DNA from: Vicia villosa | Taxonomy: Eukaryota; Streptophyta; Magnoliopsida; Fabales; Fabaceae | Assembly (NCBI RefSeq): GCF_029867415.1 | Contig: NC_081181.1 | Span: 120,233,183 to 120,297,182, forward strand | Length of the DNA: 64,000 nucleotides | Direction of reading: 5' to 3' | Part shown: positions 21,423 through 33,620 of the stretch, in pieces | Position numbering within the stretch: the stretch's first letter is position 1 | Layout of the letters: the number at the start of each line of letters is the position of its first letter | The notes under the pieces: model-generated | The model's database searches: none | The model's input: the letters and a program-made list of their open reading frames with translations, nothing else | What the model was told of the DNA's origin: nothing | Translations under genes and position numbers: made by a program

Positions 21423-22870
21423 AAGTCAAATCTTATGATGAATAATGTATTACAAACGTAAGAAAAGAAGTTTAAAAATTTGAATGAGGAATGTTAATTT
21501 AAGATTATCAAAACATAATATAGATTAATTGAATTTATACATAGTAGCTATGTAAAAAAAAGAACATGGAAATGCAATAGTCATTTATATCGCAGATCAT
21601 TCGATAACCCTAAACACTAATAACTGAAAATATTTATCAAATCACCAACATGATAAATTTAATATGTCTAATAAATATAAATATTTAGAAATATGACTTA
21701 TAACTATAAATGTTTATAAATATCAGTGATAAGTATAAATATGTACAAATATTTTGTTTATTAAAATAAAAAAAAGGTATTGTGGTGATAGTGACCCGCA
21801 AAAACAGTTAGTAAAAGTTACATCAAGAAATGGTGGAGAGCTTTTTTCAGTTCATGGGACACGTTTTCCGACCATAGAGGTTTTTTTTCTTTCGAAGAAG
21901 CAAAATTTATTTAAAAAACCAGCATAAGAAGTGCTGGAGAGTTACAGTACAGAACATGAAAACCAAAAGCAAAATAAGATAGAGTAAAAAGAGAAATAAG
22001 TGAAAAATAGAAAGAAAGAAAAATACAAAAACAATTTTATATTATTTGAGATATATTTGGTCTATTAACATTAATTGAAATCTTTATCTTAATTAAATTT
22101 AACATTTAATATATCGGGGAGTCTTCAGTGGCTGCAGCCTCTTAGAAATTTATCACTGTCGTTTTAATTTCGAAATGTTTAGAGTCAGTCACGAAAGTAG
22201 TGGGGGACAGTCGCATTTACTACTTTCTTATCATTGACCTATTGTCACTTTTCCTTGTTAACACGTCACCAATCCATGGGTATGTAGGTTAGGGAACTAT
22301 TACCTTACCTAGAGTACTTAAGTATCTTTTAGCCTCGTGTGGATTGATGGAATAAGATGTTGATTACCCTCAGATTTTTTCCTCGTTACCCAATCTAAAC
22401 TATTTATCTTCGTACTGCCCTTTCCTACAAAAGTTAGACGCTATTCTCCAATTTTCTTTTTTTTTTGTTACCACATACTTGTCCATTCTCATCATATTAT
22501 TCTGCTCCGCTTTGTGAACTTAAATCTTTACTCGCCTAACTAGTTCTGATGGTGGAGATCGCAGTGGAAGATTACTCTTGGGTCGAACTAGAGTATTTAG
22601 CCCACAAATCTACTTTCGTTCAAGGGGGAGAAAAAATCGTCTGGTCTTTTAGAAATAGGAGTTTCCTTGTTTGGGGTATTATACCAATTCTGACGGAGAA
22701 AAATGGTATGATGACATGCTTTCATTGCAAGACAAATCGGACTTAAAATGAGCAAATAAGAACCCTTATATGGACCCAATGTCTAGAGATCTCAAAATGA
22801 ATTTTTTTAAATATAATTTTTTTTAAAATTTATGCACATTACCACGTAACAAAAGGTAGTGACGTGTTCA
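21423..22870. other. Non-coding A+T-rich segment between direct repeats
   Basis: No gene recognised. 21836-21890 repeats a phrase of the 16.08 kb block (GGGACACGTTTTCCGAC). The frame 22549-22746 and its antisense partner have no domain. Confidence 0.5.
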
Positions 22871-23235
22871 ACATTTCATATTTACGAAACATTATGTTTT
22901 TAACATGTTCCGTAGATACATCTACAGAAGATTCACCGAACTAAATTAATTTGAATTTTTTCAATGTTCACTATGTTTTTAATGCTTTCGTAGATGTACA
23001 TAAAAAAAATCAAATTTTATTAAAAAAGGTGTTTTCGAATGTATATCTATAAAATCAAAAAGCATAATTGAAATTTCGTCATATAAATAAAGATATAAGG
23101 AGTGTAATAAGATATCCTCAACTATTTTTATTATAGTTGAAACAATTGGTTAAGAAGAGTTTTTAATAGGATTTAAATTTTAATATTTTCTTTGTGACAT
23201 TTTCACATATTCATCACCGAGTTATTATTATCTAA
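22871..23235. repeat. Direct repeat, right copy
   Basis: A second copy of 21034-21400, more decayed in its palindromes. It ends CGAGTTATTATTATCTAAGATCCC. The sequence immediately right of it leads into the 5' region of the WAT1-related gene. Confidence 0.75.
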
Positions 23236-23573
23236 GATCCCACTTATTTATTAGTGATATAGATGCAGAGCTATTCAGAGAAAAGTTTTTGGAAGAAAGT
23301 AAACGATAAGAAATGAAGGAAATCGCCGGTAATGCCATGTAGAAATCGAAGGTTGGCATCAACAATTCAGAGCTCATCAAAATCAACCACCGCTCAGTCA
23401 AAAATCACATCACTTTTCTTCGAGTTAAAGCAAGGAAGAGAACCATCAGGTTTGGTGTTCACCAACCCAACAACCCCAATTTCCAATTCTTCTCCATTTC
23501 TCTAACACGTCACATAAAAATTTCTTCTTGTTTGGGAGTTTCAGGAATCAAGCAAGAAACTTGATTGATTTCA

Positions 23574-26376
23574 ATGGCAGCAATAGTTTCAGGATCAATG
23601 GGGAATGACGCATGGAAGGCGCATGTGGGTATGGCATTGGTGCAGCTTTTCAATGGTGGCTACCATGTAATTACCAAAGTGGCCCTTAACGTTGGGGTTA
23701 ACCAATTAGTCTTTTGCCTCTATAGAGATCTACTTGCACTCTCTATCCTTGCTCCTATCGCTTATATCCGTGAAAAGTATGTTCCTTTTTTCCTTTCCTT
23801 TTCAAAATCATGTTGTAAAATTGTGCCCCTTTGTTCAGTTATTTATCTGGGTTTGGATGCAATTGAAAAATGTTACACTGTTTCATTAAAAATAAGCGTG
23901 ATTAATGATTTCTTAAGACCTGTGCATAACCTTTAACAATAGATAGTGTTCCGCGAGGGGAGCGGAAATGTGAGATGGATCCTTATTGGACCTCTGCGAT
24001 GTACTGGGTGACCCTGTAAGATTAACACTCCAAAAATCAAATCAACGAGAAATGATGAATAATGAGAATAGATTTGAATTACCCATAAAATGGCACTTTC
24101 TCTCTTTATATAACAAGGGCGGTTATAACCTCTTCATGTGGAATGTGGCGGTTATCCTCAATAGTGTTCGCCCTTAGGCCTCTCTTACTGGGCCTTCTAG
24201 GCGGCCCAGAACAGATAGTATGGTATGATTAGGAGAGAGTATACACCTAAGTTTAGTGATATCTGGAGCTCTATGGCTGTTAATTTAGAATACATTCTAT
24301 CATTATCTAGTATCATGTAGTTTATCCTTCTTTTTTTTTTATTAGTTTGAGGTTCTTAATTTTTATTTTAAAGATCTTGCTCTAGTAATGTTATTGTTTG
24401 TTTGTGGCTAATGGTTATAGACTTCCATTATCATCATATATAACGATGACTGCTAATCTTGATTGTTAGCATCATAGGTCATGACCTCCTCACTCCTCAG
24501 TACATTTAACTATTCTGCAATCTACATATTCAAATTTTATATAAAAAATTAACTTGCAACCACTCTGGGCTCTCTAAGTCTTATTATATTCTTCACTTTC
24601 CTAATGCTGTATGACTATTTTGATCAAACCATGTTGGCTGAAGACGGACACGACCGCCCATTACTAAGAACCTCCTGATATCATTCTTTTTCCTTGGATT
24701 AACTGGGTGAGGTTTTCAATACTAGTCACTTACTTCCTATTTCCATCATTTATGAATAATAGAATCTCTTATTGATGAGTGTGGAATTTTTCGCTTTGTG
24801 ATTCATGAACAGGATATTTGGCAACCAACTTCTGTTTCTTCTTGGCTTAAGCTATACAAATCCAACTTATGCTGCTGCCACACAGCCGGCCATTCCAGTC
24901 TTTACATTTTTATTTGCTGTAATAATGGGGTCAGTTTTGTGTCGTGTATCTTAAAACACAGACACAAATCGTATAATATTAAATATTACTTAACTTATAC
25001 GGATAACGTAGGACATACAGTAATGCATACCTCAATAAACTTTTTAATGCAGTACAGAAAGAGTGAACTTGCTCAGATATGAAGGTCTGGCAAAGGTTGT
25101 AGGAACTATTATCTGTGTTTCGGGTGCCATATTGATGGTTTTGTATCGCGGTCCAGCTGTAATAGGAAATGCAGAAATTGATCATGTAGCACAAAATGAA
25201 ATTAGTGCGAGAGGTCAGCCAGAGCCTTCTGGATGGTTTTTTGGCGGTTTACAGGATCTCGGGTTTGACCATTTTCATCTTGGGGTTCTGTGCTTGATAG
25301 GGAACTGCATGTGTATGGCTGCTTTTCTAGCCATTCAGGTATGCATCTTTTTATGATATTTATTAAATTAGATGGCGCTATTAGTTACAGCATTAAGCAA
25401 AAACTTTAGTGGTCTTCAGTATGTGTAATATTGGTGCATTTAATTTACCACCTTTAGTTATTTTTCAGGCACCGGTGTTAAAAAAGTATCCTTCAAACCT
25501 ATCTGTCACGGCATATTCATACTTCTTCGGAGCTGCTCTGATGGTGATGGTGTCATTTTTAATTACTAACGAATCAACTAACTGGAGTCTGACATCATCC
25601 GAAATACTTGCTGTTATCTATGCTGTGAGTTACCAAAGTTTTAAATCAGTCTCCAGTTTCATGATTCATTATTAATAACTGCTTATGATTTTGGCCCATA
25701 CTACTACTAATATACTGAATATTTTGAGCTGTCTTCAAAACTTGGCCTCTCTTAATTGTTTGCAACACATCAGCTATTAATTATTGTTAGAAGAAAGATT
25801 TGTTTTTACGGTATTCAACTTTTGTTTTGAAATTCAATACTGAATCTGTTTCTGTTACAACTTATTACTAATCTCCCCCTTTGGGGAACGGTTATTCTCT
25901 TATTCCAACAAATACTTTCATTTATTTGTTCAGGGAACTATTGCATCTGCGCTTAACTATGGACTCATTACATGGTGCAATAAGATTTTAGGTCCAGCTT
26001 TGGTTGCCCTATACAATCCACTTCAACCCGGCTTTTCTGCCATACTGTCTCAGATATTCCTCGGAAGTCCAGTTTACTTGGGAAGGTATAGTATCATATA
26101 TACCTCCCTTTACTTCCAGTTATTGGTTGAATAAATGGTTACAAACCTAACACTATCTTTATTCGTGTGACAAACAACAGCATCATAGGTGGATCGTTTA
26201 TCATTGCTGGTCTATATACAGTTACTTGGGGATCGTATAGAGAAAGACGAGCAACAGTTGTAGTTACTCCTCACGGTCCCGGGGAAACTGAGCCACTTAT
26301 CCTTGATAAAACTGCATATCAGATAGGTCACATTTTTTCTGGACTTTCTAGTTTATCTCCAAAGCTATCTGATTAA
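23574..26376 (+). CDS. WAT1-related protein (EamA/nodulin MtN21-type transporter)
   Basis: A membrane transporter of the plant drug/metabolite exporter group (EamA; WALLS ARE THIN1-related, closest in memory to the At3g45870 type). The substrate is unknown. Seven exons: 23574-23776, 24644-24706, 24813-24929, 25053-25338, 25469-25624, 25934-26085, 26181-26376. All introns are GT-AG, all phases join, and together they give 390 aa with no stop. Family hallmarks are [19 protein letters not shown] (N-terminus), [19 protein letters not shown] (first EamA repeat), [31 protein letters not shown] and [19 protein letters not shown] (second repeat). Ten membrane segments are expected. The start ATG follows an in-frame TTG upstream that is not used. 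Intron 1 (867 bp) hosts a solo LTR. Confidence 0.9.
23947..24213 (-). mobile_element. 267-bp solo LTR in intron 1 of the WAT1-related gene
   Basis: Starts TGTTCCGCGAG and ends GGCCCAGAACA. It is flanked by GATAG on both sides (23942-23946 and 24214-24218), a perfect 5-bp target duplication. Reverse-complemented, it begins TGTTCTGGGCC, like the Tat LTRs at 30197 and 40171. It also shares their layout of tract-then-TATA (TTTATATAAC at about 24098-24107). It is probably a short relative of that gypsy lineage that has lost its body by LTR-LTR recombination. Confidence 0.8.
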
Positions 26377-27719
26377 AGAAATGAATTGCAAAATATCAAT
26401 GCCTTGTAAAAAAAGTTTTGTCATGGTTCTTCAATTTGTTACTGCTGTTACATTAATTGATAAAATTAGATATAAACCAGAGCAAATCACGAACTAATTT
26501 GGAAAACTTCAAATATTGTTAAGGGTTTTGTTGTAAAATTATAAATATCTTGATTTATGTATAATTGTTTTTGCATTATGTTTGAAGGGCCTGCTTGTAG
26601 ATACCCCAAATACAAAACTATATGAAGTTCAAGTGCAGGTTATAGAACCATTTGAAGATATTTGGCACACTTTCCTCTAGATTACTTCTATAGCATATTG
26701 AAAGTTTATGCATCAAAAGCATTGAGATGAAATAGTGATGAAGTTAAAAAAATGGTTTAAATTCTGCATTTTGGCAGCATTGGGAATCTTTGGGAGTCTG
26801 CCCTTGATATTCTAACACAAAAACTTCTCTGCTCAATAATAGATTATAATTTGTTTCTAAATAGGCAAAACATGTGCTTTCATGATAAAAGAAACTTCTC
26901 AGAAGCAAATGGATTGTGGCATTGAATTTGAACATAAACAATTAGGGACCGATTCAGGACTATATTTTAGTTTAAATTTTGAGCGATGAAAGTTCATTGC
27001 ACCTCATGTATTACACATGCACTTAAACACAACAAATTCAATCTCAAAACCACACCTAATACCGGTAAAAAATAAAGCCATAGATTGAAACTCAGATCAA
27101 GTCCAAAGATTGATATCTAGACACTCATTTAAATGTGTATGGATAGTCCTTACCATTCCATTACATTTGAAATAACTTCTCTCAAAAACGGAACAAAACT
27201 TATTCATCCGAATGTAACATTTTCTCAACCTTTCCTTCAACTGTTCATTAAAATCAAACAATTTATCAACTTCTACTCCTTTCCATTCAAATTAAACACT
27301 TTCATCTCTCACATTTAGTAAGTTTCTCATATCTTTGTTTTTTTTTTTAAATGTTTTTTAAGCATGTAGTAGGTTAATAGAGTGTAGTTAAGATACATTA
27401 GGGTACATCAATAGAAATGCAATTTCTATTTAGATTCGATATGAATTTGAAACATTTCAGGGTTATGATTGATGTTTAACTTTCAAAATGTTGGTTTCTG
27501 TCTGCTCTTTGTGTGTAATCTGAATTTCAAAATCCTAACTCTCAATACAGATAACAAAATTTGAATTTCTTTGTTTGTCATTTCTTGTTTATACATTGAT
27601 TCTTCTTCTTTAATTATGATATGTCTTGTCTTGTTTAATTACAGAAAAATGGATGATGAATAACCATACATACATGGCCAAGTGTCCCAACATGCTTAAG
27701 TGCGTCAGGATTAAGCTAA
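26377..27719. other. 3' flank of the WAT1-related gene and intergenic DNA
   Basis: A+T-rich. The first few hundred bases are presumably 3' UTR. Open frames here (26744-26941, 27133-27318) show no domain. No repeat was recognised. Confidence 0.5.
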
Positions 27720-29046
27720 ATTAATGCAAGCTGTTGGAGAATCATCTTGTACTACTGAAAGATCCTTTTTCCCGTGGTCATGTTTCTCCGGCTCATAACA
27801 AGGCACATGCTGCTCCCGTTCATGCACAAGCTATGAGTTGTTAGGAGTCAAATTGGTATGATGCTATGAATGATGAAATGAATTCTATGAAAGACAATTT
27901 TGTCTGAGATCTTGTAGAGTTATCTAATGAGGCGAATACCATGGGTTGCAAATAAGTATTTAAAACCAAAAAGAACTCATTAAGGCTAGGCTCGTTGCGA
28001 AAAGATTTACTCAAAAAATACATAATCAATTACACGTATACTATTTCTCTTGTATCTAAAAAAGATTATCTTATTATCATGTTGGCATTGGCTGCATATT
28101 TTGAACTTTAATTGCATCAAATGAATGTGAAAATAGCCTTTCATAATGGTAATTTAGAAAGGAGGTTTATATGAAACAACCTGGAAGTTTCTTCTCTAGT
28201 GATGGTGAGCAATTGGTGTGCAAAATTAAGAAATCTATATATGATTTAAAACAAGTCTCCCGTCAATGGTATCTTAAATTCCATGAAACTATTTTCTCAT
28301 TTGATTCTGTTGAAAATCCCATTGATCAATGCATATACCATAAGGTTATAAGGAGTGCATTCTTTTTCTTCTTATTTTCTATGCGGATAATATTTGAATT
28401 GCTTCCAATGATAAGTATTTTCTACAAACTTTGATATGAAGGATATGAGTGAGTCATCTTATATCACTAGCATTAAGATCCATATAGATAGATGTCGAGG
28501 AGTTTTAGGACTATCACAAGAAACCTATATCAATAAGGTTTTAAAGAAATTTCATATGTAAAATTATTCACCAAGTGTTACTCCCATTATGAAAGGTGAT
28601 AAGTTTAATTTGAGACAATGTCCTAAGAATGATTTTTCAGTGAGAACGAATAAAGCATATCCCTTATGCTTCTGTAGTTGAAAGTCTTATGTAAGCTTAA
28701 GTGTGCACAATACCAGACATTACATTTATTGTTGGAATTTTAGGAAGATATCAGCGTAATCCAAGTACGGACCACTAGAAAGACGGAAAAAAAAAGGCGT
28801 TGAGGCACCTTCAAGGAAAAAATGTTATATGCTAATGTATAGGTAGAGTTACAATCTATATGTGATTGGCTATTCATATTCTGACTTTCCCGGTTGTGTT
28901 TATTCCTTCTGCTAATCAACATCAAGATATATTTTTATGATGGTCGGTGGAGCTATTTCATGGACAAGTACTAAGTAAATTGTGGTTGCTACTTCTACCA
29001 TAGAAGTAGAGTTTTTCTTCTCTTTTGAGGTAACTTCTCATGGTGT
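27720..29046 (+). pseudogene. Ty1/copia pol remnant (reverse transcriptase to RNase H)
   Basis: Fragments in changing frames match a Tnt1-like copia polyprotein in order: NWYDAMNDEMNSMKDN (about 27850), VSKKDYLIIMLALAAYF, MKQPGSFFSSDGEQLVCKIK with SIYDLKQVSRQWYLKF (28171-28434), SRGVLGLSQETYINKVL-like, HLQGKKCYMLMYR, and ATSTIEVEFF...TSHGV at the end. There are many stops and frameshifts. The reading breaks off at HGV (29046), where an hAT-like element begins. The next coding bases (GTATGG, VW) appear at 40348-40356 on its far side. Confidence 0.8.
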
Positions 29047-29599
29047 CAGGCCCGACCCAAAGGCAAGCAAGGTCAGTGCCTTGTGCCTCACTTTTTTAGG
29101 GTGTTAAATATGGTTAATACATGTAATTTATCCAAAGCATAATTTTAATTTGATTTGCTAATAATCTGGCCAGGTATGTTTTCAATCTATTAGAGGTTGG
29201 TAGTTCGATTCTTTTTTCCTTTGGATTTTTAGGTTTAGTATTATTATTTTTTTCTTTTCTTTAATCAATTGTATAATGATTAGTATGGTTTAACAAATCT
29301 GCATACCTAATAGTATTAGATGTGTATTATTTAACAATACATTTATAGTATAATTAATTAATTATTTTAAGATTTCACAAATATTTTTTTAATGAAAAAT
29401 AAAATTAATGTTAAATTAATATAATTAAGTTATAATTGTATTTGAGAAATTATGTGTAATTTTGATTTTAATATCTTATGTATTTTCATTTAATCATAAA
29501 AATTGACTAAGATCTAGAATATTATACATGAATAAAATAAATATTTTTAACTAATATTCATTTTTTAAAACAATTCTTAAATTATATAAATATAATAAG

Positions 29600-30197
29600 T
29601 GATCGTACCTGATCAGAAGAATCGTCGTAGGCTGCTCGGACTGGATCTTCTAGGAAGGAGAAGGGGGGGTGTACCTGCAAGGTACTCCGATGCCAAAGTA
29701 AGTTGACGAGCAAAGGAGCGCAAGTACTAGCTAAGAGTGAGTAAGGATTGAATACCTGACCCTCTACTGAGAGAGAGTATTTATAGCCCCCAGCGCTGGG
29801 CCATGATCACGCTAGTGGACTGGATTTCCAAGCCCAACTAGGAGACTGCCAGGTTTCCTAGGCGGAAATATCGGAGGTGCGTGATGCCCTCTGTCCTGGT
29901 TAACCGCTCCGGAATCCAAGGGAGACGCGGTCTAATAGGGGCCACGTGGACTCCGTAGTATTCAGAGGATTGGGTGTGAAGGACCACTGCGCGGAGCAGG
30001 GTCCTCGGCAACGAAGGTGTTTGCGGGGTCGTCAATGCCGAGCATATCGGGCGTCATATGCTCCGGGGATATAGGACAGCCGAGCATGTCTGAGATGGGC
30101 GTCCTAAGTGCGTAGGAGGGCCGAGGAGGAACGTGGGCCTCTGAGGTTTATTGGGCCGAAAATCATAGTGGGCCTAACCTTGACCCAGTCCAGAACA
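29600..30197 (-). repeat. 3' LTR of the Tat-lineage gypsy element
   Basis: A 598-bp direct copy of 39572-40171. It differs by eight substitutions and one 2-nt G-run length change. The ends are TGATCG...AGAACA on the plus strand. The left flank is ATAAG (29595-29599), the target duplication. Confidence 0.97.
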
Positions 30198-30210
30198 GGA
30201 GCCCCCCAAG
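30198..30210 (-). other. Polypurine tract of the gypsy element
   Basis: The minus strand reads CTTGGGGGGCTCC immediately before the TGTTCTGG start of the 3' LTR, the position from which plus-strand DNA synthesis is primed. Confidence 0.85.
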
Positions 30211-30437
30211 TCGGAGTTTTCTGGTCAAGAAGCTGTGACTTTACCTGATGCTCGGGCCGGGGAGATGCTCGATGAGATGGCTCCTCGTCAACCAGGCGTG
30301 CTCGGAGGAACAACCTGTGGAGGGACGAAACGTCGCGCGTGGGTGGCACGCGCTGACGTGGCGTAGGTAATAATGGCCTAGGGTCTAGGAGGCGGCGTTT
30401 GTCAGAAGAGGCGACGTTTCGCCTTCCGAGCCCTTTC

Positions 30438-30586
30438 CCTATAAAAGGGGGCGAATCCTCTCATTTGGAAGTTTCACTCTCTCTGTCTACCTGCTCGGCA
30501 TCAGACAGGCGTTCCCCGGAAGATACTTTTCCAGATTGTTCACCATACCATTCGTCTACCGAGAAGCTCATCCGGTCATCGTTACC
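30438..30586 (+). promoter_or_regulatory. TATA-box promoter of the antisense accessory gene
   Basis: TATAAA is at 30441-30446 in the context CCCTATAAAAGGGGG, 141 bp upstream of the accessory gene ATG (30587). The G+C-rich 5' side and the C/T-rich leader (TTTCACTCTCTCTGTC) suit a Pol II start near 30470. The promoter lies inside the element, outside the LTR, and points away from gag-pol. Confidence 0.65.
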
Positions 30587-32931
30587 ATGTCTTCACGTAA
30601 GTTCGCTTCCCTCTTCGTTGCTTTATTCTTTTCCGTAGGGTTTGTGTGCTTTATTTTCGCGGTCGTCGTCGTAGACGTAGGCTGGAATCAACGAGCGATC
30701 GTTGTTTCCTCCTCGGGTTATCCAGGCGATGCCCGGGGGTAGTATGGGTCGGCGGACTAGATGACGTGGCGTTGGGCCACCGTGTTTGTTCGGATGATTT
30801 TTCGTTGTCATGTCGCGTGCTTTCGCGAGTCCTCGGCTGACGGGCGTCTTTCCTCGATGGGGGTTTAGCCGGGGGCTCCGCCGCTCCTGCTCTACCCTTT
30901 CGCTTGCATTGCGGTGGAAGGGTGGATTCGATGAACTGTCGAATTCACTTTCTCCCTTCTGTGTGCAGGTGAATCTGATTCGAGCGCTAGCTCGGAGTCC
31001 GGCTCGGGATCTGGTTCGTCGTGGAGTAGCGAGTCGGATGCCTCGACGGCCACAAGTTCAGACGTCGAGATTATCGAGGATCAAAATGCGCCCTCTCTGG
31101 CCGACGACGACCATGTTGATTCACCTGGCCCGGACGCCGAGGGAGGGGTCTCCCCAATGCCCTTGTTTAGTTACGAATGCACGGTTGCGGCCGACTGGAT
31201 AGCCGAGGAAGCCTCAACGGTTACTTCCCGATATACCGAGTCTCTAGATGGGGTCTTTACAGAAATCGAGGTTTTGAGAGAGGGCGAAGCGCCGAATTAC
31301 CAAGTGACGTGCCCATCTCAGGACGAGCGCATATGTTCTCGGTTCAACGGGGATGGCTTCGCGATGTACGAGTACGTGTTCAAGGAGCTCGGCTTCCGAC
31401 TGCCCTTCTCCGACTTTCAGAAATCGATGATGGCGTTTCTAAATTTGGCGTCGTCCCAATTGCACCCCAATGCTTTTGCTTTTATGCGAGCATTCGAGAT
31501 TGTTTGTGACTACTTGGGTATTGGCGCCACGACCGCATTGTTCGGCCGGTGCTTTCGTGTTCAAAGACAGGCGGCAGACGGGCAATATGGTTGGGTCTCG
31601 TTCAAGAATGCCGAGCGGAAGCTCTTCGGGATGTACACTGACTCTGAAGGGTTTCAAGGATCGATACTTTGTCGTTCGTCCGCTCAGCCCGGCGGCTTAC
31701 CACGATGTGTCGGATTCCGTGGTCCTTCGTGACGCCGACGGGGAGTTAGTGAGGGGTGAGGACGGGCAGGTAGCAAGGGAATTCTGTACGAGGTTCCCGT
31801 TTTTCTGGTGGAAAGGTCACTTCTCGTCTCCCCCTAAACATTACGTTTGGGAAGATGGGGACCTGGACGAGCAAGACGCAGAGTCCTATTCGGTCCTATG
31901 CAAATATGTGGACAGCTTTACTATGTCCCGGTGGGTGACGAGGAATGGGAGTCCCATATTGGACGAGAATGGTGTGCCGGTCGTGGAGCAGCGGCCTATT
32001 AATACCAAGGCTCTGCTATCTTGTCGGACCCCCGAGGAGACTCGGGCGTTGTTAGGTTGTGCCTATTCACCCTGCTTTCCTTTTTCTGTCCTGTGTTTTC
32101 GCTAACTCCTTTTATTTTTTCTTTGCAGATGCCATGCCGGAGAAGGAGGACCCAGTCCTGAAGATGGCCCTGGATGCAAAGAGGAATCAGAAGAAGAAGA
32201 ATCGGGGCACTGGTGCTGCAGAGAACTCGGCCTCAGCAGGTTCTCCTCGGATGAAGGAGGACGAGAGGTCTTCCAAGAGACCTCGTGCTACCGAGGGGCG
32301 TCATGAGCGGTCGAGCTTAGGTCCCGAGCGTGGTTTTGTATTGCCTCCTTGCTACAAGGATGGAGGTTATTTTGAAAAGTTTCCCATGGTTACTTCTCCG
32401 GATGAAGCTCGTCGGATCAGTGAGATGGACCCTCCGTCCCTTCAGAAACAGCTGGCGTGCGACGCTGCTGCCGTGGTGAGGGTTTTGGGGATGGCCCAAA
32501 TGTTAGCCAGTGGTGGCTCGGGCTCGTCCGAGGCCCTGAAAGAGGCGGAGGCGGCAAAGAAGACTGCCGAGGACAGGGTGAAGACCCTGGAGACCGACCG
32601 CAAGGAGTTGAAGAGAAAGATCGACGCGGTTCTCAAGCAGAAGGACGGAGAGATTGCGGCGGAGAAGAAAAAGCTCGCCGACCTTCAGCTTGAGTGGGCT
32701 CCCTCGGCTGACGAGTCGTCGGATGTGGCCGTTCTGCGGACTAGGGCTGAATTCGTGGAGAAGATAGATAGCCTGAAGATAAGCTTGGCCGACATGGCTG
32801 AAGTCGGTTTCGAGCGTGCTGTCCGTCAACTTAGGCTTCTAAACCCTGGTTTGAAGGAGGATAACGTCGGGCTTTCTTCGAAGATTGTGGACGGTGCGTT
32901 GGTGCCCGAGTCTCCAGAGAGTGAAGAGTAG
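30587..32931 (+). pseudogene. Spliced antisense accessory gene of the gypsy element (Transposase_28-like), one frameshift
   Basis: Three exons opposite to gag-pol: 30587-30596 (MSS), 30969-32055 and 32129-32931. They join as MSSRESDSSASSE... through GTAAGT/TGTGCAG and GTTGTG/TTTGCAG borders. Ser/Glu-rich N-terminus; then a domain of about 180 residues (FKELGFRLPFSDFQKSMMAF, LHPNAFAFMRAFEIVCDYLG, YGWVSFKN) that looks like the putative gypsy-type transposon domain (Pfam Transposase_28); then a charged C-terminus with a coiled coil (about 32530-32690, EALKEAEAAKKTAED). A frame change of +1 near 31640-31655 splits the second exon (frames 31157-31732 and 31470-32105), so this copy is probably broken. 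The function of such proteins is unknown. Antisense extra genes are known from other Tat elements such as maize Grande. Confidence 0.75.
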
Positions 32932-33620
32932 GTAGTGGTCCTGGGCCTGCGTGCCCTTCTTCTTCGGCCTGCGTGCCATTTTATCTTTTGTTGGGTAATG
33001 CCCGGATTACTTTGGGGGCCTGCGTGCCCGGCATTTTGATTGTAATTTTTGGACATCGTCGACCATGTTGGTCGGCAATTTTAATGTTTTATAACTTTGC
33101 TTGCTTATATCTGTTTATCTGCACCTTCGGTGTTATCGTTGTATGCTCGTGTTTTGATAACTTTCCTGTTGTGCTCGTATGACGAGGTATTTCCTCCATA
33201 CTTAGAATATTTTTCGATTGTTTTAGGTAACTGATGGCTTATGCTCGGAACGCCGGAGAGTTACTCATATACTTGTGATATTATCGGTTTTGTGGACTAT
33301 GCTCGGCCTAGATTGATTGCCCGGGCGTGTTGAGTACGGCCCGGGTGCGCAGAGCAGGTGTGCGCTGTTAGCGAGTACGAGTCCATGATCATGGCCAAGT
33401 CCTCGCGGCGTGAACGGTCCCATCGCGAGCTGGGGTTCTGCCATGCAGGTACTTCCACGGAGGGTCTAGGTGTAGAGTCTTCCGTGTGGTCGGTTCTCCC
33501 ATTTTGTGGTAGTATCCGACCGCTGCTGTCGTGGAGTCCTCGCGTTTGTACCTACGACGTGGGTCCATACCCGGTTAGCACCTGTGTCGGATACAGGCGT
33601 CCGGGAGTGTTAGGTCGGGT
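32932..33620. other. Spacer between accessory gene and gag-pol ends
   Basis: Convergent 3' ends of the two element genes meet here. The repeated phrase GGGCCTGCGTGCC occurs three times (32943-33030) just after the accessory-gene stop. No coding evidence; the frame 33358-33624 has no domain. Confidence 0.55.

Noticed and set aside
29160..29225. tRNA or SINE box B (GGTAGTTCGATTC) in the hAT-like element
   Set aside because: No box A at the right distance and no poly(A) tail; a single TTCGATT match is not enough.
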